The notes beneath the pieces were generated by a model. That model made no database searches. It saw nothing but the letters and a program-made list of their open reading frames with translations, and was not told the DNA's origin. DNA of 64,000 nucleotides, taken from assembly GCA_002794775.1 (NCBI GenBank), contig NBAY01000067.1, forward strand, positions 124,001 through 188,000, read 5' to 3'. The translations under genes and the position numbers were made by a program. This DNA comes from Porodaedalea pini. Lineage: Eukaryota > Basidiomycota > Agaricomycetes > Hymenochaetales > Hymenochaetaceae. Within the stretch, counting starts at the first letter, position 1, and every line of letters begins with the position of its first letter. This document shows, in pieces, positions 36,102 through 46,500 of this stretch.

Positions 36102-37022
36102 GCGTGAACGGAGCCGAGGCAGACGGTTGATATGAGAGATTCTAAACTCGTTTCAAATTACAATATATATATATAGGCAGAGTGGCATTCAGGTAGTAGG
36201 TCCATCCATGTACTATAACCTCATTTCAATCCAAAATCTTGTCGAGATTGCTCCATAGCTCCTCCTTCAAGTTATGCTGTTTCCATTAGTCCGCAATAGG
36301 TTCAATGTAGTGTTCTCGCCATATTGCCCTTGCCCAATCAAGGAACAACTGTTACTCGAGCCTTCTCTTTCCGAATTTCCATCTTTCCCAAGCAGTGGTC
36401 AGTATTTGATTTCAAGTTCTAACAGTGTTGAGAGTTCCAGCAAAAGGCTGACGAAGATTCAAGCCATCCTACAGACCAAAATCGCCAGTCAGATTATATG
36501 CTCTAGAGAGGTCACTGACTCCTTTGTTGATGCGAGCCGAGGCATTAATTTGCTTCTACAATTTAGATATAATATAGCCTGTTATGCCTTCAGGTATGTT
36601 TAATTTGATGGTGTAGTGGTTATCACGCTTGTCTCAATGTTCACAAGCGGTCCTCAGCTCGAAACCGGGTTGAGTCATTCGAAAGGTTGGTCTCTTTTTT
36701 TCTTTTTAGTTTCAATTTTAGTCATAGGTTTCATGACTTGCATCAAATTTACAGTACTAGTATGTTCTCTTGCTTGAACAAACATTGTTTCTCCCACTGA
36801 GAAGACTGGAAGCATTCTACTGTAATGTGAAAGACACAAATAGTAGTTATCAAGTGGTTATGATTACAAAATATGTAATTTATTAGATAATGCTGAGTTG
36901 CGGTGCTCAGCATCGGACATTTAAAATAAGCACGCGTGTCCTCGTGTCCAGGTCACGTGTAGCGCCAGCCCAAATTGATTTTCACCGCACCGTTTCAAGC
37001 CGCGACACGAAACCAGAAGGCG
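36102..37022. other. AT-rich intergenic region
   Basis: This 920-base gap is richer in A and T than the genes around it. It holds a (TA)n run at about 36163-36176 and the tRNA-like element described separately. No supported coding exon. Confidence 0.4.
36603..36679 (+). other. degenerate tRNA-like element, possible SINE head
   Basis: The A-box-like TGGTGTAGTGGTTATCAC at 36609-36626 and the B-box-like AGCTCGAAACC at 36656-36666 are spaced as in a tRNA. The anticodon stem CTTGT/ACAAG is intact but encloses a 10-base loop instead of 7. The T stem has one mismatch and the acceptor stem does not pair. This fits a pseudo-tRNA or the 5' part of a tRNA-derived SINE in an AT-rich gap, not a working tRNA gene. 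Confidence 0.5.
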
Positions 37023-37526
37023 ATGATCAGCCTCAAGGGCACGCTCAATGTACGTCGTTTATCTCTCTGGAAAGTACAATATTTTACGCAAGGACAGGTC
37101 ATAGACAACTCTGGCGCGCTGCTCGTCGAATGCGTTAATGTCTTGAAGCACAAGGTCAACCACGGTGCTGGTGGTGTCGGCGACGAGATTGTCTGTGTCG
37201 TCAAGCGTGCAAGACCCGTCCCCGCCTCCGCCCTACTCTCCTCAACTGCAGTCAAAGTCAAGAAGGGAGACGTCCGTCGCGCGCTCATTGTTCGGACTAA
37301 GAAGCCTGCTGCACGACCCGACGGCCGCATTGTCAAATTCGACGACAACGCGTGCGTACTGCTGAACAACAAAAAGGAGATGCTGGGCACGCGTATTGGT
37401 GGACCTGTTAGCGCGGAACTTAGGACGAAGGGCTGGGGAAAGGTTCTGAGCTTGGCGCCAAAGGTATGTGAGGAATACGATCCCAAAGAGCGCATTCCAT
37501 CTGACTGGAACGCACAGGTATTATGA
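37023..37526 (+). CDS. mitochondrial large-subunit ribosomal protein uL14m
   Basis: A component of the mitochondrial large ribosomal subunit. Start ATG is 37023. Splicing a 48-base intron (37050-37097) gives [16 protein letters not shown], which is the usual uL14 start. Then follow [35 protein letters not shown] and S-L-A-P-K-V. A second intron of 54 bases (37464-37517; GTATGT donor, CTGAC branch) leaves a short end, K-V-L, and stop 37526. Both introns are multiples of three with no in-frame stop, so unspliced reading would also stay open. The RPDGR and VLSLAPKV motifs make the family certain; the short N terminus points to the mitochondrial form. Confidence 0.93.
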   Translation: MISLKGTLNVRRLSLWKVQYFTQGQVIDNSGALLVECVNVLKHKVNHGAGGVGDEIVCVVKRARPVPASALLSSTAVKVKKGDVRRALIVRTKKPAARPDGRIVKFDDNACVLLNNKKEMLGTRIGGPVSAELRTKGWGKVLSLAPKVCEEYDPKERIPSDWNAQVL

Positions 37527-38376
37527 GAGAATTGCCTTTTTTTAAATAGATATCACGTTGCATATAAGTTATCGCACTTCTTAGTCAATTTCTTTTCGGC
37601 AGCTTGACTAGTTGTGTGCTATCAAGTAAAGGTATGCGAGCAAATTGACACCGAGCTCCGAGATACCTCATCACTTCAAGATTGACAAGCGCATCTTTTT
37701 AACATTAATTCAACAAAGTCGTGTATGCATAACCTGTGCATTGCTCTCTGCTTCTCGTTACCCTTCATGTAGTTAAGCTCTAGAGATGATGAAGAAGACT
37801 CAAGAATCGATAGCTGTGCGCCATCTTCGTACTGTAAGTCGGAGAAACTACATGTTGAAAATTTGGTATGTCCGAAAATAACGGTGGACGTTCCATGCTT
37901 TGTCTGGTATATTCAACTCTTTACGGGTTGTGTGTGAACACCCTCTTGAAGCCTAGCTTCGCCGTCTAGTTCACGTCCGCGATTAAAACATTGTACAGCT
38001 CCCATAAGCCGAGCGAATGATAGAACTCCCTAGTGTAAGAGCGCTACTCCGTTATGGTCGATTGAAACAAGCTGTTCGGTTCCTGAGAGATTCGATGCCT
38101 GGAGTAGTCAGGGTTACTGCATGGCTGGTACCTCAGATGATATAGTCGATTATAAATTGTCGAAATGAAGGGTTACAAGTGCATGCATAAATGAAGTCCT
38201 TGACAGTATATTAACGAGTGTCGAATGTCCAGAAAACGGAACACTGTCTCTTCAGGCAAAGGAATGGATAAAAGTGAACAGAACCAAATTACGACTTCAA
38301 ACCCCGTACTTCCCGCTACTAACATACTGAGGCTCATCATACCCAGCATGCCACGTGGAGTCGTGCTTAGAGTGCG
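37527..38376. other. convergent intergenic region
   Basis: This gap lies between the 3' ends of uL14m (plus) and the aspartic protease (minus). No supported gene, RNA or repeat is seen. Confidence 0.4.
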
Positions 38377-40390
38377 TCAATGCAGATTGCTCCCGAGAGG
38401 CTTGTAAGCTGAGGGTCCCACCATCTGTGGGATAAATGCCGCCTCCGACTTGACATTGCTCCTGCGCCTGCGATTGAAAGCGAGAATTCCGAAACCGACG
38501 AGCGCGAGGACGATAGCACCGCCTACGCTGACTACAACGATGAACCACATCTTCTGGTAGAACGGTTTGTCGTCGTCGCCGTTTGCATCGCTGTCTGCGG
38601 CAGACTCGAGAGAATCAGATTCCTTATCAGTACTGTTTCCTGCGAGCGAATGCTTCCCCTGGTCGACCGGGAGGAGCGGTGCTTGCGAACCAGTAGTGTC
38701 GATGCCTCCCAAACGTTGGTTGACGAAATCGAGGTGAGCCGCACTGGCATTTGTTGTGGGCAGGATTTGGATAAACGGATCTGCAACCGACGAGTTCGAG
38801 CCGTCGACGAAGTCACCGAAGTCAATCAGAAGATACGCGTTTCGAACTGTACAAGTCGGATAAGGACGATGAAGGGAGGTCAGGACAATAGAACGTACGG
38901 TAGCCCATGCCGAGAATCGCATCTAGTGCTCCGAAGCTATGATCTGAGGCAATATTTGACGCGGTTTGCTGGAACTTATTAGGCAAAGTTATTCGTTAGA
39001 AATTGCCGCCAAAGTGAGTAAATCCAAATTTCGCAGCGCTTACACCATTACCACAATACAACACATTTCCATCCTCGTCGATCTCGCCTATGACGTTGAG
39101 GTCGAATGGAGAGATAGGAAACTCAACACCGGCGAAAATGAACGTGACGTTGACCTCGTAGTCACATGGAAATTTCCAGATGTTCTGCGCTGTTACGAAC
39201 TCAGCACCAGGAATACGTCCGTAGATCGCATCTACAACATCTCCTGGAAGCTGAAGTACCATAGGTGAGCAAATAAAACGCAAGGGATAGAAAGGACAAT
39301 GTACCTGGGGAATAGAAAATCCCGAGTCGAAAATGACATGCAGCTGGTCGGACGAGCCATTCGTCGGGTTCTCAACCGCAGTTTTCGTTTGAATCCGTTC
39401 CCCATCAGGCCCAATGACTCCATTGGAGTCAAGTAGAGTCGTCCAGTGTTGAGCCAGCCCGGAGTACTGGTCTATGAGAGCTGGAAGCTTTGTCGTGTTT
39501 TCGATGGCCTCCAGACCGGGGACGTGCTCCCCGATCGTGAGCTGGCTAGTCTGCGCTTGGCGTGAGGGAGTCCCAAACTCTGTATCATTAGACTCCCGAA
39601 CCAGGACGATGGAAAGGAAGTTGGGAGTGGAAGTATTCTGCCGGAACTTACGGTCGAGGGGTGGATCCCCTTTGGAAGAATTACCAAGACGCTCGAAAAT
39701 TTTCGAGGATGCGGAGGGCCCGAGGCCGAGGATCCCGACACTGTCGGCGAGAGACTCATTGGCGAGAGTTGCCGGATATTCGTCGGCCGGGACGGCGTGC
39801 ACTGGTTACAGAGGATGTCAGGCTCAATGGAAACTATAACAGAGAAGCTCGGGCGTACAGTAGGCTTGGTCAGAAATTGTGAAATCGTCAAATATTAAGT
39901 CGGCAGTATTGATATACCCTACGACATCCGAGCTTAGTGAGCATGCAATAACAGGGCTGGATAAAATACCTACAGCCGCCCCCACCCCATAAGCTACTTC
40001 GGAAATTATGCTGAGATTTTTTGTCTGAGGAACGTCGCCGACGACCCATAGATCAGAGCTGATGAGTTGGAACAATCATGTGAGACGAAGCAACGAGAGT
40101 TCTAATGGAAAGAAAATGGACCTCCCAGTATCAATTAAGACCTCGAACTCGGCCCCGCCGAGCGTGATGTTCGTTTTGTATCGAATGTCCCCGAAGTCTG
40201 ATACCGCAACACTGCCGTTCCCATAGTCGCCTTGCATATTGACTACACGCTTCGACAGTACCCGTGCCCTTGCGTCGGGAGTCCACTGACGAGCCTGTAT
40301 AGGGAATGAGATTGAATTGACGGAGACTGCTGTTGCTAGCAACATCGAAACAACCGTCCATGCTCGCGATCCGGCAAAGGACAGCTTCAT
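38377..40390 (-). CDS. membrane-anchored pepsin-like aspartic protease, family A1
   Basis: Start ATG at 40390 gives a signal peptide (V-S-M-L-L-A-T-A-V-S-V-N-S). A propeptide follows, then the first active-site motif I-D-T-G-S-S-D-L-W-V, split by an intron just after the Gly. The second motif is F-D-S-G-F-S-I-P-Q, with DSG in place of the common DTG. Between them are I-S-D-Q-A-Y and G-I-L-G-L-G-P-S, and later I-L-G-M-G-Y-L-R-N-A-Y. The C-terminal 130 residues hold an Asp/Ser linker, one membrane segment (F-I-V-V-V-S-V-G-G-A-I-V-L-A-L-V) and a basic R-R-R-R-S stop-transfer signal with a cytosolic tail. The stop is 38377. It is probably a type I membrane enzyme facing outside the cell or the secretory lumen. 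About six introns. Confidence 0.9.
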
Positions 40391-41203
40391 GTCGATGGAT
40401 AGAATGCGGGACCAGAGCTTTGAAGGAGAGAAGGAGATATGGTAGTCGGGACGCACTCTATCGAATTTTTTATGCTAGATGAACTGATCACAGCATCAAG
40501 TTCCGTTCCACACCGACTTTGCGCTCGGTCTCGTGCGGAGATCTTATATGGTGAGCGCATCAACCTCGTCTAGCCTATGTTCCACCGCAAGATAAAAGAC
40601 GCCGGTACAGCATGCTGATGCTCAATTTCAAGCCATACGATCGGTGGATCGTAGGGAAGATTTATGAGGGCTAGGTGGTACCTTGCAATACTGTCGAAGG
40701 CCCTCGTGCTGGGTACTGAACTTGACCTAGGCTCTCTGGTAAGAATTTATAAGTATAAGAGGGGTGTGTATTGATTAAAGTCACGCTTACTAGTGTTGGC
40801 GCTTGTGTTTTTTTAAGTCTTGAACATGGAGGCCATGGCTAGCAATAGCGAGTCGGAAGAGTTGTGCACCGGCAATAATAGAATTTAAAAACGTTGTGAT
40901 ATATTACAAGCCAACCCTGTCGATGGCCTTGTCGGAGTTTCAAGGGTGAGTACGTAAGCTTATACTGCAGTGTCTTGGTAAGGGCCACAGATAATTCGTA
41001 ACGCTCAGAGTGGGGAGTGATATGCATTATACTGTCTACATAGATGCTGAGAGTGAGTATGCCAAAAAACAAAGGCTGTAAGCTACGAAACGGAATGCCC
41101 GACTGCCCGTCGATGCGAACCGCGAAAAAACATGGATAGTACTTTTTTTCGACGCAGAACATGTAAGAAACCATAAATTGGAAATGAATATTGCCGTCTC
41201 CGC
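40391..41203. other. intergenic region
   Basis: This gap runs from the protease start to the HSP60 stop. It holds the protease upstream region and the HSP60 3' UTR. No coding exon is supported. Confidence 0.35.
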
Positions 41204-43188
41204 TCAGAAACCGCCCATGCCACCCATGCCACCCATACCGCCCATGCCACCGGGCATAGCAGGTTTTTCCTTCTCCTCAGCTTCGACGACACAGGCCTCG
41301 CTTGTGGTGAGCAGACTGGCAACACCAGCAGCATCAACAAGTGCTGTGCGCACGACCTTCAACGGATCGACGATACCCGCCTTGATCATGTCAACGTACT
41401 GGCCCTTACTCGCGTCGTAACCCTGCGAGAACTGCTCTGGTGCTCCGTGCTGCGCGATAAGTGTGCCAACGATCACGGAGGCCTCTTCGCCCGCGTTCGT
41501 GAGGATCGTTCGCGCAGGCTGGCTCAATGCACGGCGGATGATCGAGACGCCGAGCTCCTGGTCGAAGTTTGCTGTCGGGATCGCCTCGGCAGCAGACGAC
41601 GTCGCACTCGAATTGCTCCCATCTGTGCTGGTAGGGAGGGAGAGAGACGCCTTAAGGAGGGCGACGCCACCACCAGGGAGTATCCCTTCCTCGACGGCTG
41701 CGCGGGTCGCGTTGAGCGCGTCATCATAGCGATCCTTCTTCTCGCTGACCTCAACTTCGCTCGAGCCGCCGACCTTAATGACAGCAACACCACCAGAGAG
41801 CTTCGCGAGACGTTCCTGCAGTTTCGTCTTGTCATACTCGCTCGTCGTCACGTCATTGAGGACAGAGCGAATCTGCTCGCATCGCGCTTGGATAGCATCC
41901 TTCGCACCTTCACCGTTCAGGAAGATTGTATCCTCTTTGGTAACGGTCACGGAACCGGTGGAGCCAAGTAGGTCCGGCGTCGCACGCTCGAGCTTAATAT
42001 CGAGCTCGTCAGTGAAGACGGTGCCGCCAGTGAGGATGGCCAGATCGCCGAGAATGCTTTTGCGGTTGTCACCGAAGCCAGGCGCTTTGACCGCAGCGAC
42101 CTGCAATTGCCCGCGAAGCTTGTTGAGGATGCAAGCCGCAAGCGCTTCGCCGTCGACGTCCTCGGCAATAATGAGTAGCGGGCGGCGCGCCTGTGCTGCA
42201 GCCTCGAGCGAGGGCAGGATATCCTGGAGAAGCGAGATCTTCTTCTCGGAAAGTAGAATGAACGGCTTCTCGAGTTCAACCTTCTGACTCTTGACGTCGG
42301 TGATGAAGTATGGCGAGATGTAACCGCGGTCGAAGCGCATGCCCTCTGTGATCTCGATCTCATCCTCAATCGTGCGGCCCTCCTTGACGGTAATAACGCC
42401 TTCCTTGCCGACCTTCTCCATCGCCGTTGCGATAAGGTTGCCGACATGCGTGTCCCCGTTCGCCGAGATGGTTGCAACCTGAGCGATTTCCTCTGTCGTC
42501 GTGATAACCTTGGTGTTCTGAGACAAGAAATCAACGACACGATCAACGGCCGCCTGCGCACCGCGGCGAAGATCCATCGGGTTGCACCCGGCGGCGACGT
42601 TCTTCACACCCTCTGCGTAAATTGCGCGCGCGAGCACCGTCGCAGTCGTCGTTCCATCACCCGCAATTTCGTTCGTCTTCTGCGCGACGTCCTGTACGAG
42701 ACTGCGGTTTCAGCATCGGAATTAGTAACGACATCGGTCTACGTGAGAAATGAGATAAAGAAACAGGACTAACCGTGCACCGAGGTTCTCGAACTTGTCT
42801 TTCAGTGAGATGGATTTGGCGACGGTAACACCATCTGCAAGACGACGCGAGAATGAGCTTTGGGGGAAAGATGGAAGATAAACCTACATGTAAAAAAAAA
42901 AACTCACCCTTGGTAATCTTTGGGCCACCGAACGACTGTTCAATGATGACGTTACGGCCTGCAGAAAAAAGATGAGACACAGTGACTGACACTCCTAGCT
43001 CCGTACTAACCTTTGGGACCCAAGGTAACACTGACAGCCTTGGCGAGTACGTCGACACCAGCGAGGATGGAGGCTCTGCCCTCGTTCGAGAACTTGATTT
43101 CCTTGTGCGCGCCGCGAGCTAGCACAGGCTTGGCAGACTTAACCGCACGGCGAGCAACGGACGAAGAGCTGCTTCCAAGACGATGCAT
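41204..43188 (-). CDS. HSP60: mitochondrial chaperonin HSP60
   Basis: Forms the double-ring chaperonin that folds proteins in the mitochondrial matrix. Start ATG 43188 gives a basic, Ser/Ala-rich targeting peptide ([15 protein letters not shown]). Then [22 protein letters not shown], the ATP-site motif [29 protein letters not shown] and [13 protein letters not shown]. The stop at 41204 follows a glycine/methionine tail of G-G-M repeats. Three short introns sit in the first 500 bases; the remaining 1.4 kb is a single exon. Full length, about 580 residues. A heat-shock element lies 131 bases upstream of the ATG. Confidence 0.97.
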
Positions 43189-43318
43189 GACTTAGCACGA
43201 AAAATTGGCGAAACGAGGAGAAGGACAAAGAGAGACGAAAGGACGAAGGATGAGGAAAGAGGTGAAGCCAGAAAAATCGACGTCCACGTCAAAATATTCT
43301 CAGCTTATGTAACTCGTC

Positions 43319-43331
43319 GAAGCTTCAAGAA
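43319..43331 (-). promoter_or_regulatory. perfect three-unit heat-shock element upstream of HSP60
   Basis: The sequence GAAGCTTCAAGAA at 43319-43331 is an exact nGAAnnTTCnnGAAn element, the binding site of Hsf1 trimers. It lies 131-143 bases upstream of the HSP60 start codon (43188). This is direct sequence support for heat-inducible control. Confidence 0.75.
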
Positions 43332-43503
43332 ACGATTCGTCACGCGGCTTTATTTATGTGCAAGCCATTCATAATAAATAATTTACAGTTACGCAGAACA
43401 TTATACCTCCATCAGGTGCTTCGATCTTTCCAGACACGAAGTTCTGCACTGTTTTGATGAGTGTGAGCATTTTCAATACTTCCTAGTTATTAGAAAGATT
43501 TTC

Positions 43504-46500
43504 TTACTCGGGCTTTTTCTTTCCAAGCACGACAGCATCGTTCTCCCATATGAAATCATTTTTCCTGGCCGCCTCATCACTGTCCAGTAAACCATGAAGT
43601 TTCTCGGCCGCCTTATCTGGGGTTTCTTCATCGACCTCGTACTGAAGTCCTCTGACCTCGTGATCAACTTTCAACAGTATAGAGTCTGTTAGCTTTCTCG
43701 TGCGATGGAAGATAAGAGCAGCCAGCCACCTTTGAGAGTCACACCGGTCGTCTTCTTCTTGTCATGATTCCTTTTGTAGTAAATTCTGCAACCTCCATAG
43801 GCTTTATTCTTAACTAGATAACAACCCTTGTTAGCTCATGTGTGATATTATTTATAGAAAAACTTACTTTCAAATATCTTTTCCCACATTGTCTTACTAT
43901 TGAAGTCATGCAGGTCCCTGAAGTTGTCTTCTGTTACTTCCCGGTAGTTATAATGTTCAATAAGCCTTTGTATAGCACCATCAAGTGTCTTATCATATTT
44001 GGCAAACCCAAATATTGGGTGATCAACTTTAAGTGAAATTTTAGCAAAGAAATGTTATACTTGTATAAGAAAACATACCCTTTACCACATGTCCACTCTT
44101 TGCTGTTTTCTTCTCCCTTCTTTCATGCTTATCATCCTTCTTCTTCCTCTTTTATGCTTATCATCCTTCTCCTTCCACTTTTCATTTATTTCCACATCTA
44201 GTGAAATATTTTTTTCACCTCTCTTTTCATCTACCTTGAACTCTCTGTGATATATCTTCACTTTCTTTGCAGACTCATTATCCTGATCTGCATACTGAGA
44301 AATATACTTATTAAGTTCTGTTTATTATTGTTTCATAAGTAAGCCTGATAATATATAATCAAAAGTATAAATGATTTACAAACTTTTGTAAAGCTTATCA
44401 AATTTAGCATCATCTCTAGCTGCTTCTTTGAACTCTAAAACAGGTGTAATCTCCTTCACTAGGTATTCAAATTCACGAGCAGAGTTCTTCAGTTCATAGA
44501 AATGGTTCTTATACACAACTAAATAATGATTTCTCAGTCAGACTCTGCAGGAAGAATTAGATACTTTATGCTCATACCTTTGATAGCTTTAGGTTTCTTG
44601 GTATAATATATATTTGCTTTTTTAGCTTCTTTCTCACCAAGAACCTTCTTGAGAACTAAAAGAATACATAACTATGTGTTATTCAATCAAGTAAACATGT
44701 GATGTGCCTACCTTTAAAGAGAGGTTTAAAGACCTTTTTCTCTACTTCTGAATCTGCTTCAAGAAATCTAGACTCATGCAATCTCTCTTCCATGTCTTTG
44801 TTCTCAGGCATAAGTATCATGCTATCAAAGATGAAGTTTTCCTTAGCATCTGCCTCATGTTGTATAAGAAGCTTTGAGATTTCCTCTGCTGCTTTATCAG
44901 GTGTTTCTCCTTTCTTTTGAAACTGAATACCCCAATCAGGATGATCAACTTTGATTCAAAATTAGAGCTTGAATTTATCTCTTAAGCACAAATAACTTTA
45001 CCTTTCAATTCATGTAACTTAGCAGATCTTTTAATATAGAAGAGTCCACAATTACCATATGAAGGCATCACTATATTCATAGCTCAATCAGTAAATAATG
45101 CATAACTAGTGCAGTTTATTTACCAGAGAATATGTTTTTCCAAGCATTACTTTTGCCTGGAGGATTTGTCCTGGTAATCTTTTTGTACTGTAGATGATTT
45201 ACCATATTCTTAATAGCTTCTTCCAGATTTTTCCCATGCACTTGGAAGCCAAGCTCAGAGTGCTCCACTATGAACAAAAATGTCAGCTTAAAATTGATTT
45301 ATTAAAATATAATTGAGAACACCTTTGACAAGCCAACATGGGGGCTCATGGAATAGGTTTGAGTTGTCCTCTTTCTTCAGTATCTTAAATTCAGTTTGAT
45401 CTTTAAGCACTGCACAAAAAGTCAGTTAAAGAGAGTAGGGAGCAGAATAAAGTAAAGGAATTACTATTAAAAATTTCTTTAAATTCTTTATCATCATTGT
45501 TCACTTCAGTATAGTCAAAGTTGTACCTGGCTTTGTCAATTGCAGTATTAAGAAGATAGCTGGTTTCTCTAAGAATTCTAGAAACTGAGTCATTCTCATT
45601 GATAAACCTAACTGTATAAGTTATTAGCTTAGGTTAATTATAAGTACATTTATAGTCTTACTAGAAACTTTGAAACCTAAATCATCTCGGCTATAGAAGA
45701 CTTTAGTTGAGACTTTTCTAGATATACAGTACTTTTCTAAATCTAATGAACTTGTAAGTCAAGACTGTGTACTAGGCAAATAAAACATACATACCTTTAA
45801 GTAAGGTGTTGAAGGCACCATTTTCTGTTTCATCTGTGACTTCAATCTCCTTGAAATGACCTATGTTTGCATCATGAATAGAATAGTCGAACACATGCCC
45901 TTTACCCTTCTTGATTCTATTTTCTTGAAGTTGTTTGTACAGATCAATGACAGCTGGTAATGCATCAGGGCCTTCCTCTTTACTACTGGAAATTTCACCC
46001 TCAAGTGGATCATCAACTGCAAGTGAAGGTCTGTCTGCTGGTCTATTTGACACTATAGCACAACTTATAACTTACCCTTTAATGTGTGCCAATTATCCTC
46101 CTCTTTCTTGTAGAAAAGCTTGCTTTGTGCATAATGGGCTTTTTCTTGATAGGTTGGAATAGATTAATATCATACTAGGATGAGTATACATAGAAACAGA
46201 CCTTCAAACAGATTCTCCCATTCTATTCCCATCTTATTGTAACTCCTTCCAAACAGGCTCTCAAATGTCTCTTCATTGACTGGAAGAAAGGTCAAGTGCT
46301 CAGCCATTTTTCTGATGGCTTTTTTTTTATTGCCTGAAAACTTTGAAAACCCCCAAAAAGGATGATTAACTGTGCAAGTAATCAGTTTGAAAGTAGTGGT
46401 GATTGTCTAATAAGACCAGCCTTTAATAACATGGATAGTCTTTGTAGCATGTTTCTCCTCTGTATCCTTCTTGTAATAGACTTTGGCATTCTTCAGGTTT

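Noticed and set aside
36603..36679. A working tRNA gene
   Set aside because: The anticodon loop has 10 bases, the acceptor stem does not pair and the T stem has a mismatch.
41204..41270. G-G-M repeat at the HSP60 end as a novel repeat
   Set aside because: A Gly/Met-rich tail is normal for group I chaperonins.
41947..42561. 204-codon second frame inside HSP60
   Set aside because: It is an Arg/Ser-rich off-frame shadow caused by GC-rich codon usage.
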